From Streptomyces abyssomicinicus (GTDB lineage: Bacteria > Actinomycetota > Actinomycetes > Streptomycetales > Streptomycetaceae): a stretch of DNA of 64,000 nt. Made by a program: the position numbers and the translations under genes. Below are positions 16,043 to 25,494 of this stretch, piece after piece; within the stretch, counting starts at the first letter, position 1, and the number at the start of each line of letters is the position of its first letter. The notes beneath the pieces were generated by a model. The model was not told the DNA's origin and did no database searches. It saw nothing but the letters and a program-made list of their open reading frames with translations. The stretch spans positions 62,001 to 126,000 of the forward strand of contig NZ_BBZI01000005.1 of the NCBI RefSeq assembly GCF_008974245.1, written 5' to 3'.

Positions 16043-18007
16043 CTACCGTGGGGCGGGAACGGCGGCGAGCAGCCGGCGGGTCTCCGGGTGCCCGGGGGCG
16101 TCCAGCACCCGGGCGGCGGGCCCGGTCTCGACGATCCGGCCGTCGTGCAGCACCGCCACGTGGTCGGCGATCTGCCGCACCACGGCGAGGTCGTGGGTGA
16201 TGAACAGCACGGCGAAGCCCTGGTCCCGGCGCAACTCGTCGAGCAGGTTGAGCAGTTGGGCCTGCACCGAGACGTCCAGCGCGGCGACCGCCTCGTCGCA
16301 GATCAACAGCCGGGGCCGGGCCGCCAACGCCCTTGCCACCGCGACGCGTTGACGCTCGCCGCCGGACAGGGCGGCGGGGCGCCGGGCGGCGTACCGCTCG
16401 GGCAGGCCGACCTTGGCCAGCAGCGACTCCACGGTCTCCGCGCCGTCCCCGCGTCCGCCGCGCCGGGCCGCGTCCAGCGCCTCGCGGAGGGTGGCGCCGA
16501 CGGTGCGCAGCGGGCTGAGCGAGGCGTACGGGTCCTGGAAGACGATCTGCGCGTGCCCGGCCAGCCGGCGGCGGTCGGCGGTCGAGGGACGGCGGCCGGG
16601 GGGGAGGTCGACCGGGCCGGTGCGGACCGTGCCGGAGTCGAAGGTCTCCAGGCCGATGGCGATCCGCGCCAGCGTGGTCTTGCCGGAGCCCGAACGCCCC
16701 ACGAGCGCGGTCACCTCACCGGCCGGGACGGTCAGCGACACGTCGGCGAGGACCTGCCGGTCCCCGGCGGCGGATCCGAACCGGCGCCCGACGTCGCTCA
16801 CGACCAGTGCGGCGTCGTCCGTCTCCGGGCCGGTGCCCGCCGCGCCGTCCGCGGCGGCCTCGCCGGCGGGCGGGTCGAGCGGCCCGAGCCCGGCGGCGCG
16901 CAGGCAGGCGGTGGCCCGGCCGCCGGCGTCCGCGGCGTGCGGCCCGGACAAGCCGGGGTCCGGGGCGGACGTGCCGGGGTCCGTGGCGGACGCGGAGGCG
17001 CGGGGCGCCGGGGTGCCCGCCCCGCCGGCGGTCGCCGGGGCGAGGGGCACGAGGGCCACCGGGGTGGTCCGGCACGCCGGGGCGGTGAAGGCGCAGCGGT
17101 CGGCGAAGGGGCAGCCGGGGCCGCGTTCACCGGGGGCGGGGACGGAGCCCGGGACGGCCGTCAGGCGGGGGCGGCGTTCCCGGGCCGAGGGCTCGGAGGC
17201 CAGCAGGGCGGCCGTGTAGGGGTGACGGGGCGCGGTGCGCAGCGCGTGCGAGGGGCCGTGCTCGACGACCGTGCCCGCGTACAGCACGTGGACGCGGTCG
17301 CAGGCGGAGAAGGCGACCCGCAGGTCGTGGGTGATGAGGACCAGCCCCATGGCGCGCTCCCGCCGCAACCGCCCCAGCAGGTCGAGGACGGCGGCCTGGG
17401 TGGCCGTGTCCAGCGCCGTGGTCGGCTCGTCGGCGATCAGCAGGTCCGGGTCGCCGGCGAGCGCGGCCGCGGTGGCGACCCGCTGGAGCATGCCGCCGGA
17501 CAGCTCGTGCGGGTAGCGGTCGGCGACCGACGGCTCCAGCCCGACCTCGGCCAGACGCCGCTCCACCTCGGCGCGCCGCGCCGCGCGGACGGCCCGGCCG
17601 CGGCCGCCCTGCCCGCGCAGCCCGTCGGCGATCTGCCGGCCGCAGGTGAGCTGCGGGTGCAGCATCGCGAACGGGTCCTGCATCAGCAGCGCGATCCGGC
17701 GGCCGCGCAGCGCGGCCCGCGCCCGCGGGGCCAGGCCGAGGACCTCCTCGCCGCCGAGGCGGACCGTGCCCTTGGTGACGTCCAGGCCCTCGGGGAGCAG
17801 GCCCGCGACGGCCCGCATGGTCAGCGACTTGCCGCTGCCGGACTCGCCGACCACGCCGACGCACTCGCCCGGCGCCACGGTCAGCGACACCCCGTCCACG
17901 ACGAGGGCGCGGGCCCCGGAGGCCACGGCCACGGACAGGCCGTCGACCGCGAGGAGCGGTTCGGGCGCGGTGGTGGACGTGGTGGTGGCCGCGGTGGTGG
18001 TGGTCAC
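16043..18007 (-). CDS. Oligopeptide ABC transporter, fused double ATPase (DppD-DppF type)
   Basis: The product is 654 residues with two complete nucleotide-binding domains. Domain 1 (~15-330) has GESGSGKS, LSGGMLQRV and LLIADEPTTALD, and ends in the oligopeptide-transporter C-terminal region with cysteines near CPFADRCAF. Domain 2 (~395-650) has GRSGSGKT, LSGGERQRV and LLICDEAVAALD. The second Walker B has Ala where Pro is usual. A Pro/Ala/Gly linker of ~60 residues joins the halves. It starts with GTG overlapping the upstream permease stop (GTGA). It powers import of peptides or nickel-like solutes; the neighbouring peptidase favours peptides. Confidence 0.94.
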   Translation of the reverse strand: MTTTTAATTTSTTAPEPLLAVDGLSVAVASGARALVVDGVSLTVAPGECVGVVGESGSGKSLTMRAVAGLLPEGLDVTKGTVRLGGEEVLGLAPRARAALRGRRIALLMQDPFAMLHPQLTCGRQIADGLRGQGGRGRAVRAARRAEVERRLAEVGLEPSVADRYPHELSGGMLQRVATAAALAGDPDLLIADEPTTALDTATQAAVLDLLGRLRRERAMGLVLITHDLRVAFSACDRVHVLYAGTVVEHGPSHALRTAPRHPYTAALLASEPSARERRPRLTAVPGSVPAPGERGPGCPFADRCAFTAPACRTTPVALVPLAPATAGGAGTPAPRASASATDPGTSAPDPGLSGPHAADAGGRATACLRAAGLGPLDPPAGEAAADGAAGTGPETDDAALVVSDVGRRFGSAAGDRQVLADVSLTVPAGEVTALVGRSGSGKTTLARIAIGLETFDSGTVRTGPVDLPPGRRPSTADRRRLAGHAQIVFQDPYASLSPLRTVGATLREALDAARRGGRGDGAETVESLLAKVGLPERYAARRPAALSGGERQRVAVARALAARPRLLICDEAVAALDVSVQAQLLNLLDELRRDQGFAVLFITHDLAVVRQIADHVAVLHDGRIVETGPAARVLDAPGHPETRRLLAAVPAPR

Positions 18008-18858
18008 GACTTGCCTCGCTTGGAGAACGCCTCCAGGACGCGGTCGCCGAGCAGGTTGAGCACGACGGCCGAGAGGACGATGAGGACGGCGGGCGCGAGC
18101 GCCGCGCTCGGATTGGTCCAGAGCAGGTTCCGGTTCTCGGAGAGCATCCGGCCCCAGTCCGGGGCGCCCGGCGGGACGCCGAGGCCGAGGAAGGACAGCG
18201 AGCTCAGCGAGACCACGGCGCCCGCGAAGTTGAGCAGCGTGTTGGCGAACACCACCGGCAGGGTGTTGGGCCAGATGTGGCGCAGCATCACCGTGCGCCC
18301 AGGGAGCCCCAGCGTCTCCGCCGCCTCCACGTAGGGCAGGTGCCGCTGCTCCAGCGCGGCGGTGCGCACCAGGCGGATGTCGGAGGGCGAGGTGAGCACG
18401 ATCAGCGCGCAGACGGCCAGCGCCCAGCCCCCGCCGCCGATGCCGGCCACCACCAGGGTGACCAGCAGCGCGGGCACGGCCAACAGCAGGTCGGCCCAGC
18501 GGCGGACCAGGACGTCGGTCCAGCCGCCGAGGTACCCGGCGAGGAGGCCGAGGACGTTGCCGATCACCATCGAGCCGAGGGCGACCAGCGCGGCACCGGT
18601 CAGCGTGGACCGGGCTCCGGCGATCACCATCTGCGCGATGTCCCGGCCCAGCTCGTCGGTGCCGAGCAGGTGACCGCCGCCGGGCATCCGGGCGCCCGCG
18701 GTGATGTCCTGGGCGTCCCAGTGCGGCAGCAGCGTCTGGCCGAACAAGGAGGCCGCCAGCAGCAGGAAGGCCACCAGGACGCTGAGCGCCGTCAGCGGCC
18801 GCAGGCCGGACGGGCCGGGCAGGCCGCGCGGGCGGCCGAGGGCACGGGGGGAGGTCAT
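18004..18858 (-). CDS. Oligopeptide ABC transporter permease (DppC/OppC type)
   Basis: The product is 284 residues with about six membrane helices and the BPD_transp_1 fold. The N-terminal helix (TALSVLVAFLLLAASLFGQ) is followed by the HLLGTDELGRD signature typical of OppC proteins, and the EAA loop region contains YVEAAETLGLPGRTVMLRHIWPN. ATGA and GTGA overlaps with the genes on both sides show tight coupling inside the operon. Confidence 0.95.
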   Translation of the reverse strand: MTSPRALGRPRGLPGPSGLRPLTALSVLVAFLLLAASLFGQTLLPHWDAQDITAGARMPGGGHLLGTDELGRDIAQMVIAGARSTLTGAALVALGSMVIGNVLGLLAGYLGGWTDVLVRRWADLLLAVPALLVTLVVAGIGGGGWALAVCALIVLTSPSDIRLVRTAALEQRHLPYVEAAETLGLPGRTVMLRHIWPNTLPVVFANTLLNFAGAVVSLSSLSFLGLGVPPGAPDWGRMLSENRNLLWTNPSAALAPAVLIVLSAVVLNLLGDRVLEAFSKRGKS

Positions 18859-19826
18859 CGGCGCTCCTTCGGCCGGCGCGGCGCGTCGGCGGCCGGGCGC
18901 AGGCGCGGGTCGATCAGGGGCTGGGCGAGGTCGGTGAGGAGGCCGGCCAGGCAGACCAGCACGGCGATCAGCAGCGCCTCCGCCTGCACCAGCGGAACGT
19001 CGCGGTAGGTCACCGAGTCGACCAGCAGCGAACCCAGGCCCGGCAGCGCGAACACCTGCTCCACCATCACCGTGCCGGCCAGCAGGTAGGCCACCACCAG
19101 CCCGACGCCGGTGAGCACGGGCACCAGGGCGCCGCGCAGCACGTAGTGGACCAGGATCCGCCGCTCGGCGACCCCGCGGGCGCGCGCGAACACCACGTGC
19201 TCCTTGTCGAGCTCACGGATCACCGCCGCCCGGGTCAGCTTGAGCAGCACCGCCGTGACGCCCAGGGCCAGCGCCACCGCGGGCAGCACCAGGTGCGGCA
19301 GCCGGTCGCCGCCCGTGCCGGGGCCGTACGCGGGGAACCAGCCGAGCATCAGCGAGAAGACGTAGATCAGCACCAGACCGCCCGCGAAGGCCGGGGTGGA
19401 GAGGGCGATCAGCGAGGCGGTCTGCACGGCCCGGTCCGTGGCCCGGTACCGGCGCAGTGCCGCGAGGACACCGCCCGGGACGCCCAGCAGCACGGCGATC
19501 GCCAGCCCCAGCCCCACCAGCTGCCCGGTCAGGGCGAGCCGTCCGCCGATGGTCGCGGACACCGAGGCGCCGGTGCGGATGGAGGTGCCCAGGTCCAGCC
19601 GGAGCGCGTCGCCCGCCCAGCGCAGGTACTGCACGGCGAACGGCTGGTCGAGGTGGTGCCGGGCGCGGACGGCGGCCAGCGCGTCCGGGGTGGCGTTGCG
19701 CGGGCCGAGCAGGGTGCGGGCCGGGTCGCCGGGAGCCGCCTGGAGCAGCGCGAACACCGCCACCGACAGCACGAGGAGCAGCACCAGCGTGCCGCCGAGC
19801 CGGCGCAGGACGTAACGCGCGGTCAT
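18855..19826 (-). CDS. Oligopeptide ABC transporter permease (DppB/OppB type)
   Basis: The product is 323 residues. The first helix (LVLLLVLSVAVFALLQAAPGDP) leads into the OppB signature GDPARTLLG; LDLGTSI follows, and the EAA loop has FARARGVAERRILVHYVLR. The ATG at 19826 overlaps the peptidase stop (ATGA at 19826-19823); the longer upstream frame is antisense shadow. It forms the membrane channel with the DppC-type partner. Confidence 0.95.
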   Translation of the reverse strand: MTARYVLRRLGGTLVLLLVLSVAVFALLQAAPGDPARTLLGPRNATPDALAAVRARHHLDQPFAVQYLRWAGDALRLDLGTSIRTGASVSATIGGRLALTGQLVGLGLAIAVLLGVPGGVLAALRRYRATDRAVQTASLIALSTPAFAGGLVLIYVFSLMLGWFPAYGPGTGGDRLPHLVLPAVALALGVTAVLLKLTRAAVIRELDKEHVVFARARGVAERRILVHYVLRGALVPVLTGVGLVVAYLLAGTVMVEQVFALPGLGSLLVDSVTYRDVPLVQAEALLIAVLVCLAGLLTDLAQPLIDPRLRPAADAPRRPKERR

Positions 19827-21931
19827 GGGCCGTCGCCTCCCTCGGGTGTGCCGGTGCCGGTGCCGGTGCCGGCTCGGGTGACGGAGCCGGTGTCCATGTC
19901 GGTGTGCGTGCCGGTCCGGGTGCCGGTGCCGTCGAACGGCAGGTGCCGGGCCAGCCACGCCTCGGCGCGGGCCGCGGCGTCCAGCACCCGGGCCGGGTCG
20001 GTGAACTCGTGACCCTCCTGCGGGTACACGCAGAGCTCGGCCGGCGCCCGGCCGGCGCGGCGCAGCGAACGGTACAGCTGGTGGGCCTGCCCGACCGGGG
20101 TGACCCGGTCCTCGGCGCCGTGGATGATCAGGGTCGGGGTGCCGGACCCGCCCTCGGCGGCGACCGCCGAGCGCTCCCGGGCGGGGTGGATCCGGTAGGC
20201 GTCGTCGTAGCCGCCGCCGATGTTGCTGGTGTCCCGGAAGCTCGACCAGTCGGTGGGCGCGGAGACGACCACGGCGGCGCGGAACAGGTCGGTGCGGGCG
20301 GCGGCCAGCGCGGCGAGGTGGCCGCCGTAGCTGTGGCCCAGCACCGCCACCCGGTCCCCGTCGGCCCGGCCGGCGGCGACCAGGTGACGGACGCCGCAGA
20401 GCACGTCCTCCAGGTCGCGCCCGCCGACGTCGCCGACCACGGCACGGGCGAAGTCCAGCCCGCGCCCACTGCTGCCGCGCGGGTTGGGCAGCAGCACCAG
20501 GTACCCGGCCGCGGCGAGCGCCGGGGCGAGGCCCAGCACGTCGCCGGGGGCGTGGGCGGAGGTCCAGAGCCAGGACGGGCCGCCGTGCAGCAGCACCGCG
20601 AGGGGGCGCGGACCGGCGGGGGAGGGCCCGTCGCCCTCCAGCAGCAGACCGTGCACGGGCGTGCCGTCGGGGGAGTCCCAGGCGGTGACGGTGGTGCGCA
20701 GCCCGCCGATCCGCAGGCCCTCGTTGAGCGAGGTGACCGGCCGCCAGCGCCAGGCGTCGGGGCCGTGGGTGGCGGCGACGACCGCCTCCGCGGGCCGCCC
20801 GGGGGCGTCCAGCACGGCGGCCGCGGTGCGGCCGTCGGCGCTGAGCGAGAGGGCGGGCGTGAAATGGGAGCCGGTGAGTGTCACCGGGCAGCTCCAGGAG
20901 GCCTCGGTCCCGCCCCCGGCCGGGGTGCGGCCGACGCGGGAGCCGAAGCCGTCCCAGCCGGCGTGCCACAGCGCGGGGGCCCCGGAGCCGCCGGGAGTGC
21001 CGGGCGAGGCGAACTCGAGCCAGGTCACGTCCTCCGGCCCGGCCCGGTGCGTGGCCTCCCCGGTCGTCAGGTCCACGACCACGGGGCGTCCGGCGACGAT
21101 CGAGATGCCCTCCACCACGGCGGCATGACGGCCCTCCGCGTCGATCGCGGGCGCGGTGAGCTGCCCCTCGGGCACGTACAGGGTGCGCGCGGCGCGGGTG
21201 GTCAGGTCGACCGCGGCGAGGCGGGCCTCGTAGTAGCCGGAGGGCAGGGTGTCCTCGGAGACGGTGGCCACCGCGAGGTCGCCGCCGCGCCAGGCCGCGT
21301 TCCAGACGGTGAGCCCCTCGGGGCCCACCTCGCGCAGGGCGCCGGTGGCCAGGTCGGCCAGGTGGAGGCGGCGCAGGCCCAGACCGGGCGCGAACCGCTC
21401 CGGGTCCGGCGCGGGGCCGAGCCGCACCGGCAGCCCCAGGCTCATCCCGTCACGCTCCGCGCCGTCGTCCGCGGTGAGCAGCAGGGCCCGCGTGCCGTCG
21501 TCGGACAGCAGCAGGTCCTCCACCTCGCCCGGGGCGCGGAGCAGGGTGCGTACCGCGCCCGTGACCGTGTCGAGCAGGGCCAGGTGCGGGTGGCGGCCGG
21601 GCTCCCCGGCCTCCCCGGGCTCCCCGGCCTCGTCGGGGTGCGCGACGTGCAGCAGGGTGCGGGAGTCGGGGAGCCAGCGCGGGGTGTGGCGCCAGGTCGT
21701 GCCGTCGTCGGCGGCCGAGACGGCGTCCCCGGCGGAGGAACGTTCCGTCGCCGGGGTGAGCACGATGCGGGTGTGGTCCGGACCCATGGCGGTGACCGCC
21801 ACTGTGGCCCCGTCGGGGCTGATGCGGGCCTCGGCGGGGTGGACCAGCCGCAGCATGGCCTCCCGCACCCGCCGCACGGCGTGTGCCGTGGGCCGGTCCG
21901 GGGACGGGAAAGGGGCGGCGGGGGGAAGCAT
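19823..21931 (-). CDS. S9-family prolyl oligopeptidase-like serine peptidase
   Basis: About 702 residues from ATG 21931. A GTG at 22003 would add 24 weakly conserved residues; neither start has a clear ribosome site. An N-terminal seven-bladed propeller (~30-400) with SPDG repeats precedes an alpha/beta-hydrolase domain with the nucleophile in GHSYGG, Asp in HGAEDRVTP and His in PQEGHEF. There is no signal peptide, so it is cytosolic. It lies between the peptide-binding protein and permease genes of the importer and overlaps dppB by 4 bp. The likely role is to cut short peptides as they enter (inference). The last ~30 residues are a Thr/Gly/Asp low-complexity tail. Confidence 0.93.
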   Translation of the reverse strand: MLPPAAPFPSPDRPTAHAVRRVREAMLRLVHPAEARISPDGATVAVTAMGPDHTRIVLTPATERSSAGDAVSAADDGTTWRHTPRWLPDSRTLLHVAHPDEAGEPGEAGEPGRHPHLALLDTVTGAVRTLLRAPGEVEDLLLSDDGTRALLLTADDGAERDGMSLGLPVRLGPAPDPERFAPGLGLRRLHLADLATGALREVGPEGLTVWNAAWRGGDLAVATVSEDTLPSGYYEARLAAVDLTTRAARTLYVPEGQLTAPAIDAEGRHAAVVEGISIVAGRPVVVDLTTGEATHRAGPEDVTWLEFASPGTPGGSGAPALWHAGWDGFGSRVGRTPAGGGTEASWSCPVTLTGSHFTPALSLSADGRTAAAVLDAPGRPAEAVVAATHGPDAWRWRPVTSLNEGLRIGGLRTTVTAWDSPDGTPVHGLLLEGDGPSPAGPRPLAVLLHGGPSWLWTSAHAPGDVLGLAPALAAAGYLVLLPNPRGSSGRGLDFARAVVGDVGGRDLEDVLCGVRHLVAAGRADGDRVAVLGHSYGGHLAALAAARTDLFRAAVVVSAPTDWSSFRDTSNIGGGYDDAYRIHPARERSAVAAEGGSGTPTLIIHGAEDRVTPVGQAHQLYRSLRRAGRAPAELCVYPQEGHEFTDPARVLDAAARAEAWLARHLPFDGTGTRTGTHTDMDTGSVTRAGTGTGTGTPEGGDGP

Positions 21932-22040
21932 GCGGGGTCCGTGTGTAGTCGTGGGAACGAGCGGGTGGGCGGGGACGGCGCGGGGGCCGTCGTCCCCGCC
22001 CACCGGTCGGGGAGCCGCGGGGCGGCTCGCGGGGAGGGTC

Positions 22041-23684
22041 CTAGGCGGCCTTGCGGATGCGGGTCGCCCAGGGGCCGACGAAGGCGAACGGGCCGGGCTC
22101 CTGGAGGACGATGTCCCGGGAGAGCGCGGTCGCGGTCTGCGCCCACCACAGCGGCAGGTAGGGCAGGTCGCCGGCGGCCGTGGTGACCGCGGTCATCAGC
22201 TTCCTGCCGCGGCTCGCCGGGTCGGTGTCCGTCTTGGCCCCGTCGAGGGCCTTGTTCACGGCCGGCTCGTCGTAGTGGGCGATGTTGGTGGCGGTGGCCG
22301 CCGCGTTCAGGTAGGCGTCGGCCAGCTCCGCCGGGTCGCCGGTGACCGGGAAGTACCAGAGGAACTGCAGCGGCTGCTTGCCGGAGCCGAGTTCGTTCAC
22401 CCAGGCCTCGAGGGTGATCTCCTTGACCTTCAGGGTGATGCCGAGCTTCTTCAGCGAGTCGGCCAGCGCCAGGGCCGCCTTGCCGACCTGGGGACCGCTC
22501 GCCGGGTAGTGCAGCTCGGCGGTGAACCCGTCCGCGTGCTTCGACTTCTTGAGCTCCGCGCGCGCCTTGTCCAGGTCGAAGGCGTACTCGGGGATCTCCG
22601 CGTAGGCGGCGCGCACCTCGTCGGCCGGCATCAGGTCGCCCCACATGGCGGGGGACACCAGGGCGTTGGCGATCTCCGCCTTGCCCTGGAGGATGCCCTC
22701 GACCATGCCCTCGCGGTCGGCGGCGCACGCGACGGCACGGCGCACGTGCGGGTCGTTCCAGGGGGCCTTGGAGGTGTCGAAGGCGAGCGAGACCACGGAG
22801 CGGTCGGCGGTGTAGCCGACCTCGGCGGCCGAGCCCCAGCCCTCGGTCTCGTCCGAGGCGAGCGCGAGCGCGCCGTCCACCTCGCCGGACTTCATGGCCA
22901 CCAGGCGGGTCCCGGCGTCCGGCACGAAGGAGAGCTTGAGCTTGCCGGCCGCGGGCTTCTCGCCCCACCAGCGCGGGTTGCTCTCCAGCAGCACGTGGCT
23001 GTCGGCGGCGAACTCGGTGATCCGGTACGCGCCGGTGCCCAGCAGCAGGGTCTTCTCGGTGCCGATCTTCCCGCGGTTGGCGCGCAGGAACTTCTCGCCG
23101 CCGATCGGCAGGCAGCCCGGGGCGACGCTCCACAGGAAGGCGCCGTCGGCGGCCTTGAGCCGGACGGTGACCTCGTGCGAGCCGGTGGCCTCGACGGACT
23201 TCACCCCGGCGAAGGCGTAGGCCAGCACGGAGGCGTTCTCCGGGTCGCGGATCTCCTCGATCGAGGCGACCACGTCGGCGGCGGTGAAGGGGGTGCCGTC
23301 GCTGAAGACGACGCCACGGCGGAGCGTGAAGACGTACGTCGTGGCGTCCGGCTGCTTCCAGGAGGTGGCCAGGCCCGGCTTCAGGTCGCCGGCCGGCGTC
23401 ACCGACAGCAGCGACTCCTGGACCAGCGTGGCCACCAGGTAGTTCAGCACGCCGGACTCACGGCCGACGTCCAGCGAGGAGATGGAGGACGGCAGGGCGA
23501 AGGTCAGCTCGCCGAGCGGCACGTCGGCGCCCTGGGCCGCGCCCTTGCCGGAGTCACCCTGGTCGGCGGCCTGCGGCGCGCACGCCCCGAGCAGCCCCGA
23601 GGCGGCGAGCACGCCGGCCCCGGCCGCGGAAAGGCTCAGCAGTCTGCGGCGGCTCAGCGCGCCGCCGGTCTCCGAGGCCGACAT
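22041..23684 (-). CDS. Oligopeptide-binding lipoprotein (SBP_bac_5), first gene of the importer operon
   Basis: The product is 547 residues. The N-terminus has a twin-arginine-like SRRRLLSLSAAGAG and a lipobox LLGAC, so it is exported, probably by Tat, and lipid-anchored. The body is an extracellular solute-binding family 5 protein, with FTLRRGVVFSDGTPFTAADVV near residue 120 as the family signature. The ATG at 23684 heads a five-gene minus-strand operon: binding protein, S9 peptidase, two permeases and a double ATPase. Confidence 0.95.
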   Translation of the reverse strand: MSASETGGALSRRRLLSLSAAGAGVLAASGLLGACAPQAADQGDSGKGAAQGADVPLGELTFALPSSISSLDVGRESGVLNYLVATLVQESLLSVTPAGDLKPGLATSWKQPDATTYVFTLRRGVVFSDGTPFTAADVVASIEEIRDPENASVLAYAFAGVKSVEATGSHEVTVRLKAADGAFLWSVAPGCLPIGGEKFLRANRGKIGTEKTLLLGTGAYRITEFAADSHVLLESNPRWWGEKPAAGKLKLSFVPDAGTRLVAMKSGEVDGALALASDETEGWGSAAEVGYTADRSVVSLAFDTSKAPWNDPHVRRAVACAADREGMVEGILQGKAEIANALVSPAMWGDLMPADEVRAAYAEIPEYAFDLDKARAELKKSKHADGFTAELHYPASGPQVGKAALALADSLKKLGITLKVKEITLEAWVNELGSGKQPLQFLWYFPVTGDPAELADAYLNAAATATNIAHYDEPAVNKALDGAKTDTDPASRGRKLMTAVTTAAGDLPYLPLWWAQTATALSRDIVLQEPGPFAFVGPWATRIRKAA

Positions 23685-23783
23685 CGGGCCACCGTCCTCA
23701 CTCTGTACTTCGGAACGTCGTGGCTCTTCCGGTCATTCGTCCACCAGAAGTGCCCACTTGGGCGGTGACAGTAACCGAAGCGG

Positions 23784-23812
23784 TTTGACGCAGTCAAAGT
23801 GCGCCTTATGTG
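23784..23812. promoter_or_regulatory. Overlapping divergent promoters built on an inverted repeat
   Basis: TTTGAC (23784-23789) and GTCAAA (23793-23798) form a perfect inverted repeat with a 3-nt spacer. TTGACG on the plus strand (23785-23790) with TATGTG (23807-23812) could drive the M23 gene. On the minus strand TTGACT (23797-23792), followed after 18 nt by TACTGT, could drive the importer operon. Both -35 elements thus share one palindrome. Confidence 0.5.
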
Positions 23813-23971
23813 CGAGACGAGGGGAGGGTGCATACGATCTGGACAGTCATATAAGAGCAAGAAGCGCGGCGGGGTGGTGGACGGCCGGAACCCGCCCTTG
23901 CCGGAAGCGGGGGACGGGCCCTACGTTCCGGGCGTCCCGCGTCGTTCCCCCCCCGGCCCAAGGAGCATTCC

Positions 23972-24778
23972 TTGTCCCTGCTCAGACGCCTCCCCGCCCT
24001 GCTGGCCACCGTGCTGCTCGCCCTGACGGGCCTCGCCGCCGCACCCGCGCAGGCCGCCCCGGACGCGGTCGCCGCCGCCCCCAACTTCAAGGCACCGTTC
24101 CCCTGCGGGCAGCGCTGGACGTACAGCCACCACTCGGCCGAGGTGCGCCGGGCCCTGGACTTCGTCCGCGCCGACGGCGGCGCCACCGCCGGCACCCCCG
24201 TCCTCGCCTCCGCGGCCGGCACCGCCACCCGCTACTACCAGGCGGGCGGCGCGGGCAACTACATCGTGATCGACCACGGCGGCGGCTGGCGCACCTACTA
24301 CTTCCACCTCGCCGCGTACTCCGTGGCGAGCGGCGCGTCCGTGGGCCAGGGCCAGCAGATCGGCACCACCGGCTCCACCGGCAACTCCTCCGGCGCCCAC
24401 ATCCACTACGAGCAGCTCTACAACGGCACCGGACAGAACATCGTCATCAACGGCGCCGCGCTCTCCTACCCCGGCTCCTACAACCAGGCCTACCTGACCA
24501 GCGACAACGGCTGCGGCGGCAGTGGCACGGGCGTCCCCTTCACCACCTGGGGCAGTGGCGTCAACGTCCGCGCGGACGCCCGGCTGAGCGCCCCCGTGGT
24601 CGCGACCCTGAGCGGGCCCACCGCCGTGCGGGTGCTGTGCCAGAAGCAGGGCGACACGGTCGCCGCGGAGGGCTACAGCAACAACTGGTGGAGCAAGCTG
24701 CGCGACCAGAACGGGTTCGTCTCCAACATCTACATCGACCACCCCGCGGCCCAGCTGCCCGGCGTGCCGCTCTGCTGA
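23972..24778 (+). CDS. Secreted M23 (LytM/lysostaphin-type) zinc metallopeptidase with SH3-like domain
   Basis: The product is 268 residues. The TTG at 23972 follows AAGGAG with ideal spacing. The signal peptide runs to about residue 29 (cleavage after PAQA). The M23 domain (~38-175) keeps its zinc ligands: His and Asp in HHSAEVRRALDF and the paired HIH. A bacterial SH3-like domain (~185-262, NVRADARL and NNWWSKLRDQNGFV) probably binds the cell wall. Likely role: endopeptidase cleavage of peptidoglycan cross-bridges during growth or differentiation. Confidence 0.94.
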   Translation: MSLLRRLPALLATVLLALTGLAAAPAQAAPDAVAAAPNFKAPFPCGQRWTYSHHSAEVRRALDFVRADGGATAGTPVLASAAGTATRYYQAGGAGNYIVIDHGGGWRTYYFHLAAYSVASGASVGQGQQIGTTGSTGNSSGAHIHYEQLYNGTGQNIVINGAALSYPGSYNQAYLTSDNGCGGSGTGVPFTTWGSGVNVRADARLSAPVVATLSGPTAVRVLCQKQGDTVAAEGYSNNWWSKLRDQNGFVSNIYIDHPAAQLPGVPLC

Positions 24779-24792
24779 CGCTCCCCGGTGCG

Positions 24793-24831
24793 GGGCGTCC
24801 GGAAGGGCCGGCGTGGTCCGTCCGGACGCCC
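24793..24831 (+). terminator. Candidate hairpin terminator after the M23 gene
   Basis: An 11-bp stem (24793-24803 with 24821-24831) encloses a 17-nt loop, 15 bp after the stop codon. Confidence 0.5.
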
Positions 24832-24907
24832 ACCGGTGGCGTGCGCCCCGCGGAAACGTTCCGCTGGGAGCAGGCGTGCACCGGACCGCAGCGAGGAGCC
24901 GAGAGTG

Positions 24908-25282
24908 ATGACCACCTGGACCCGGACCGAACTCGCGGCCATCGGCGAGGCGGAGGAACTGGAGATCGCCTCGGTGGGCGAGGACGGCTCGCTCAGCGAC
25001 TGGCGCACCATCTGGGTGGTCCGCGACGGCGACGACGTCTACGTCCGGTCCGTCTACGGGCCCGGCTCCCGCTGGTACCGGGGGACCCGCGCCCGCCACG
25101 AGGGCCGCGTCCGGGCGGGCGGCGTCGAGCGGGACGTCACCGTCGTCGACGCCGACCCGCGGCTCAACGACCGGGTCGACGCCGCCTACTACGCGAAGTA
25201 CGAGGCCTACCCGGCCTCCCTGGAGACCATCCTCGGCGAAGCCGCCCGCTCCACCACCATGCGGCTCGACCCGCGGGACTGA
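24908..25282 (+). CDS. DUF2255 family protein
   Basis: The product is 124 residues starting MTTWTRTELAAIGEAEEL, with the family core TIWVVRDGDDVYVRSVYGPGS, WYRGTRA and GRVRAGGVERDV. The fold resembles a small split-barrel flavin-binding (pyridoxamine-oxidase-like) domain; no function is established. The ATG at 24908 follows GGAG 12-16 nt upstream. Cytosolic and probably monocistronic. Confidence 0.88.
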   Translation: MTTWTRTELAAIGEAEELEIASVGEDGSLSDWRTIWVVRDGDDVYVRSVYGPGSRWYRGTRARHEGRVRAGGVERDVTVVDADPRLNDRVDAAYYAKYEAYPASLETILGEAARSTTMRLDPRD

Positions 25283-25494
25283 CCCCGCTCACCGCCGCGC
25301 CGTCCCGCCCCGCCCTGCCCCGCCCCGGCGCGGCGCGGTCCTGCGGAAATCGGCTTGCGCCGTCCCTCCCGCGCCGCCGACCATCGGCGCATGAACTCCA
25401 CGCCCGCCCGCCCCCTGCCCTCCTCCGACGCCCGGTCGGCACGGGGCCGACAGCGGCGGCACGGCGGCCCGTGCGGGGCGGCCCCGGCCCGGCG

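Noticed and set aside
15485..18334. 949-codon plus-strand frame over the peptide importer ATPase
   Set aside because: Gly/Val/Gln-rich shadow of the double ATPase gene.
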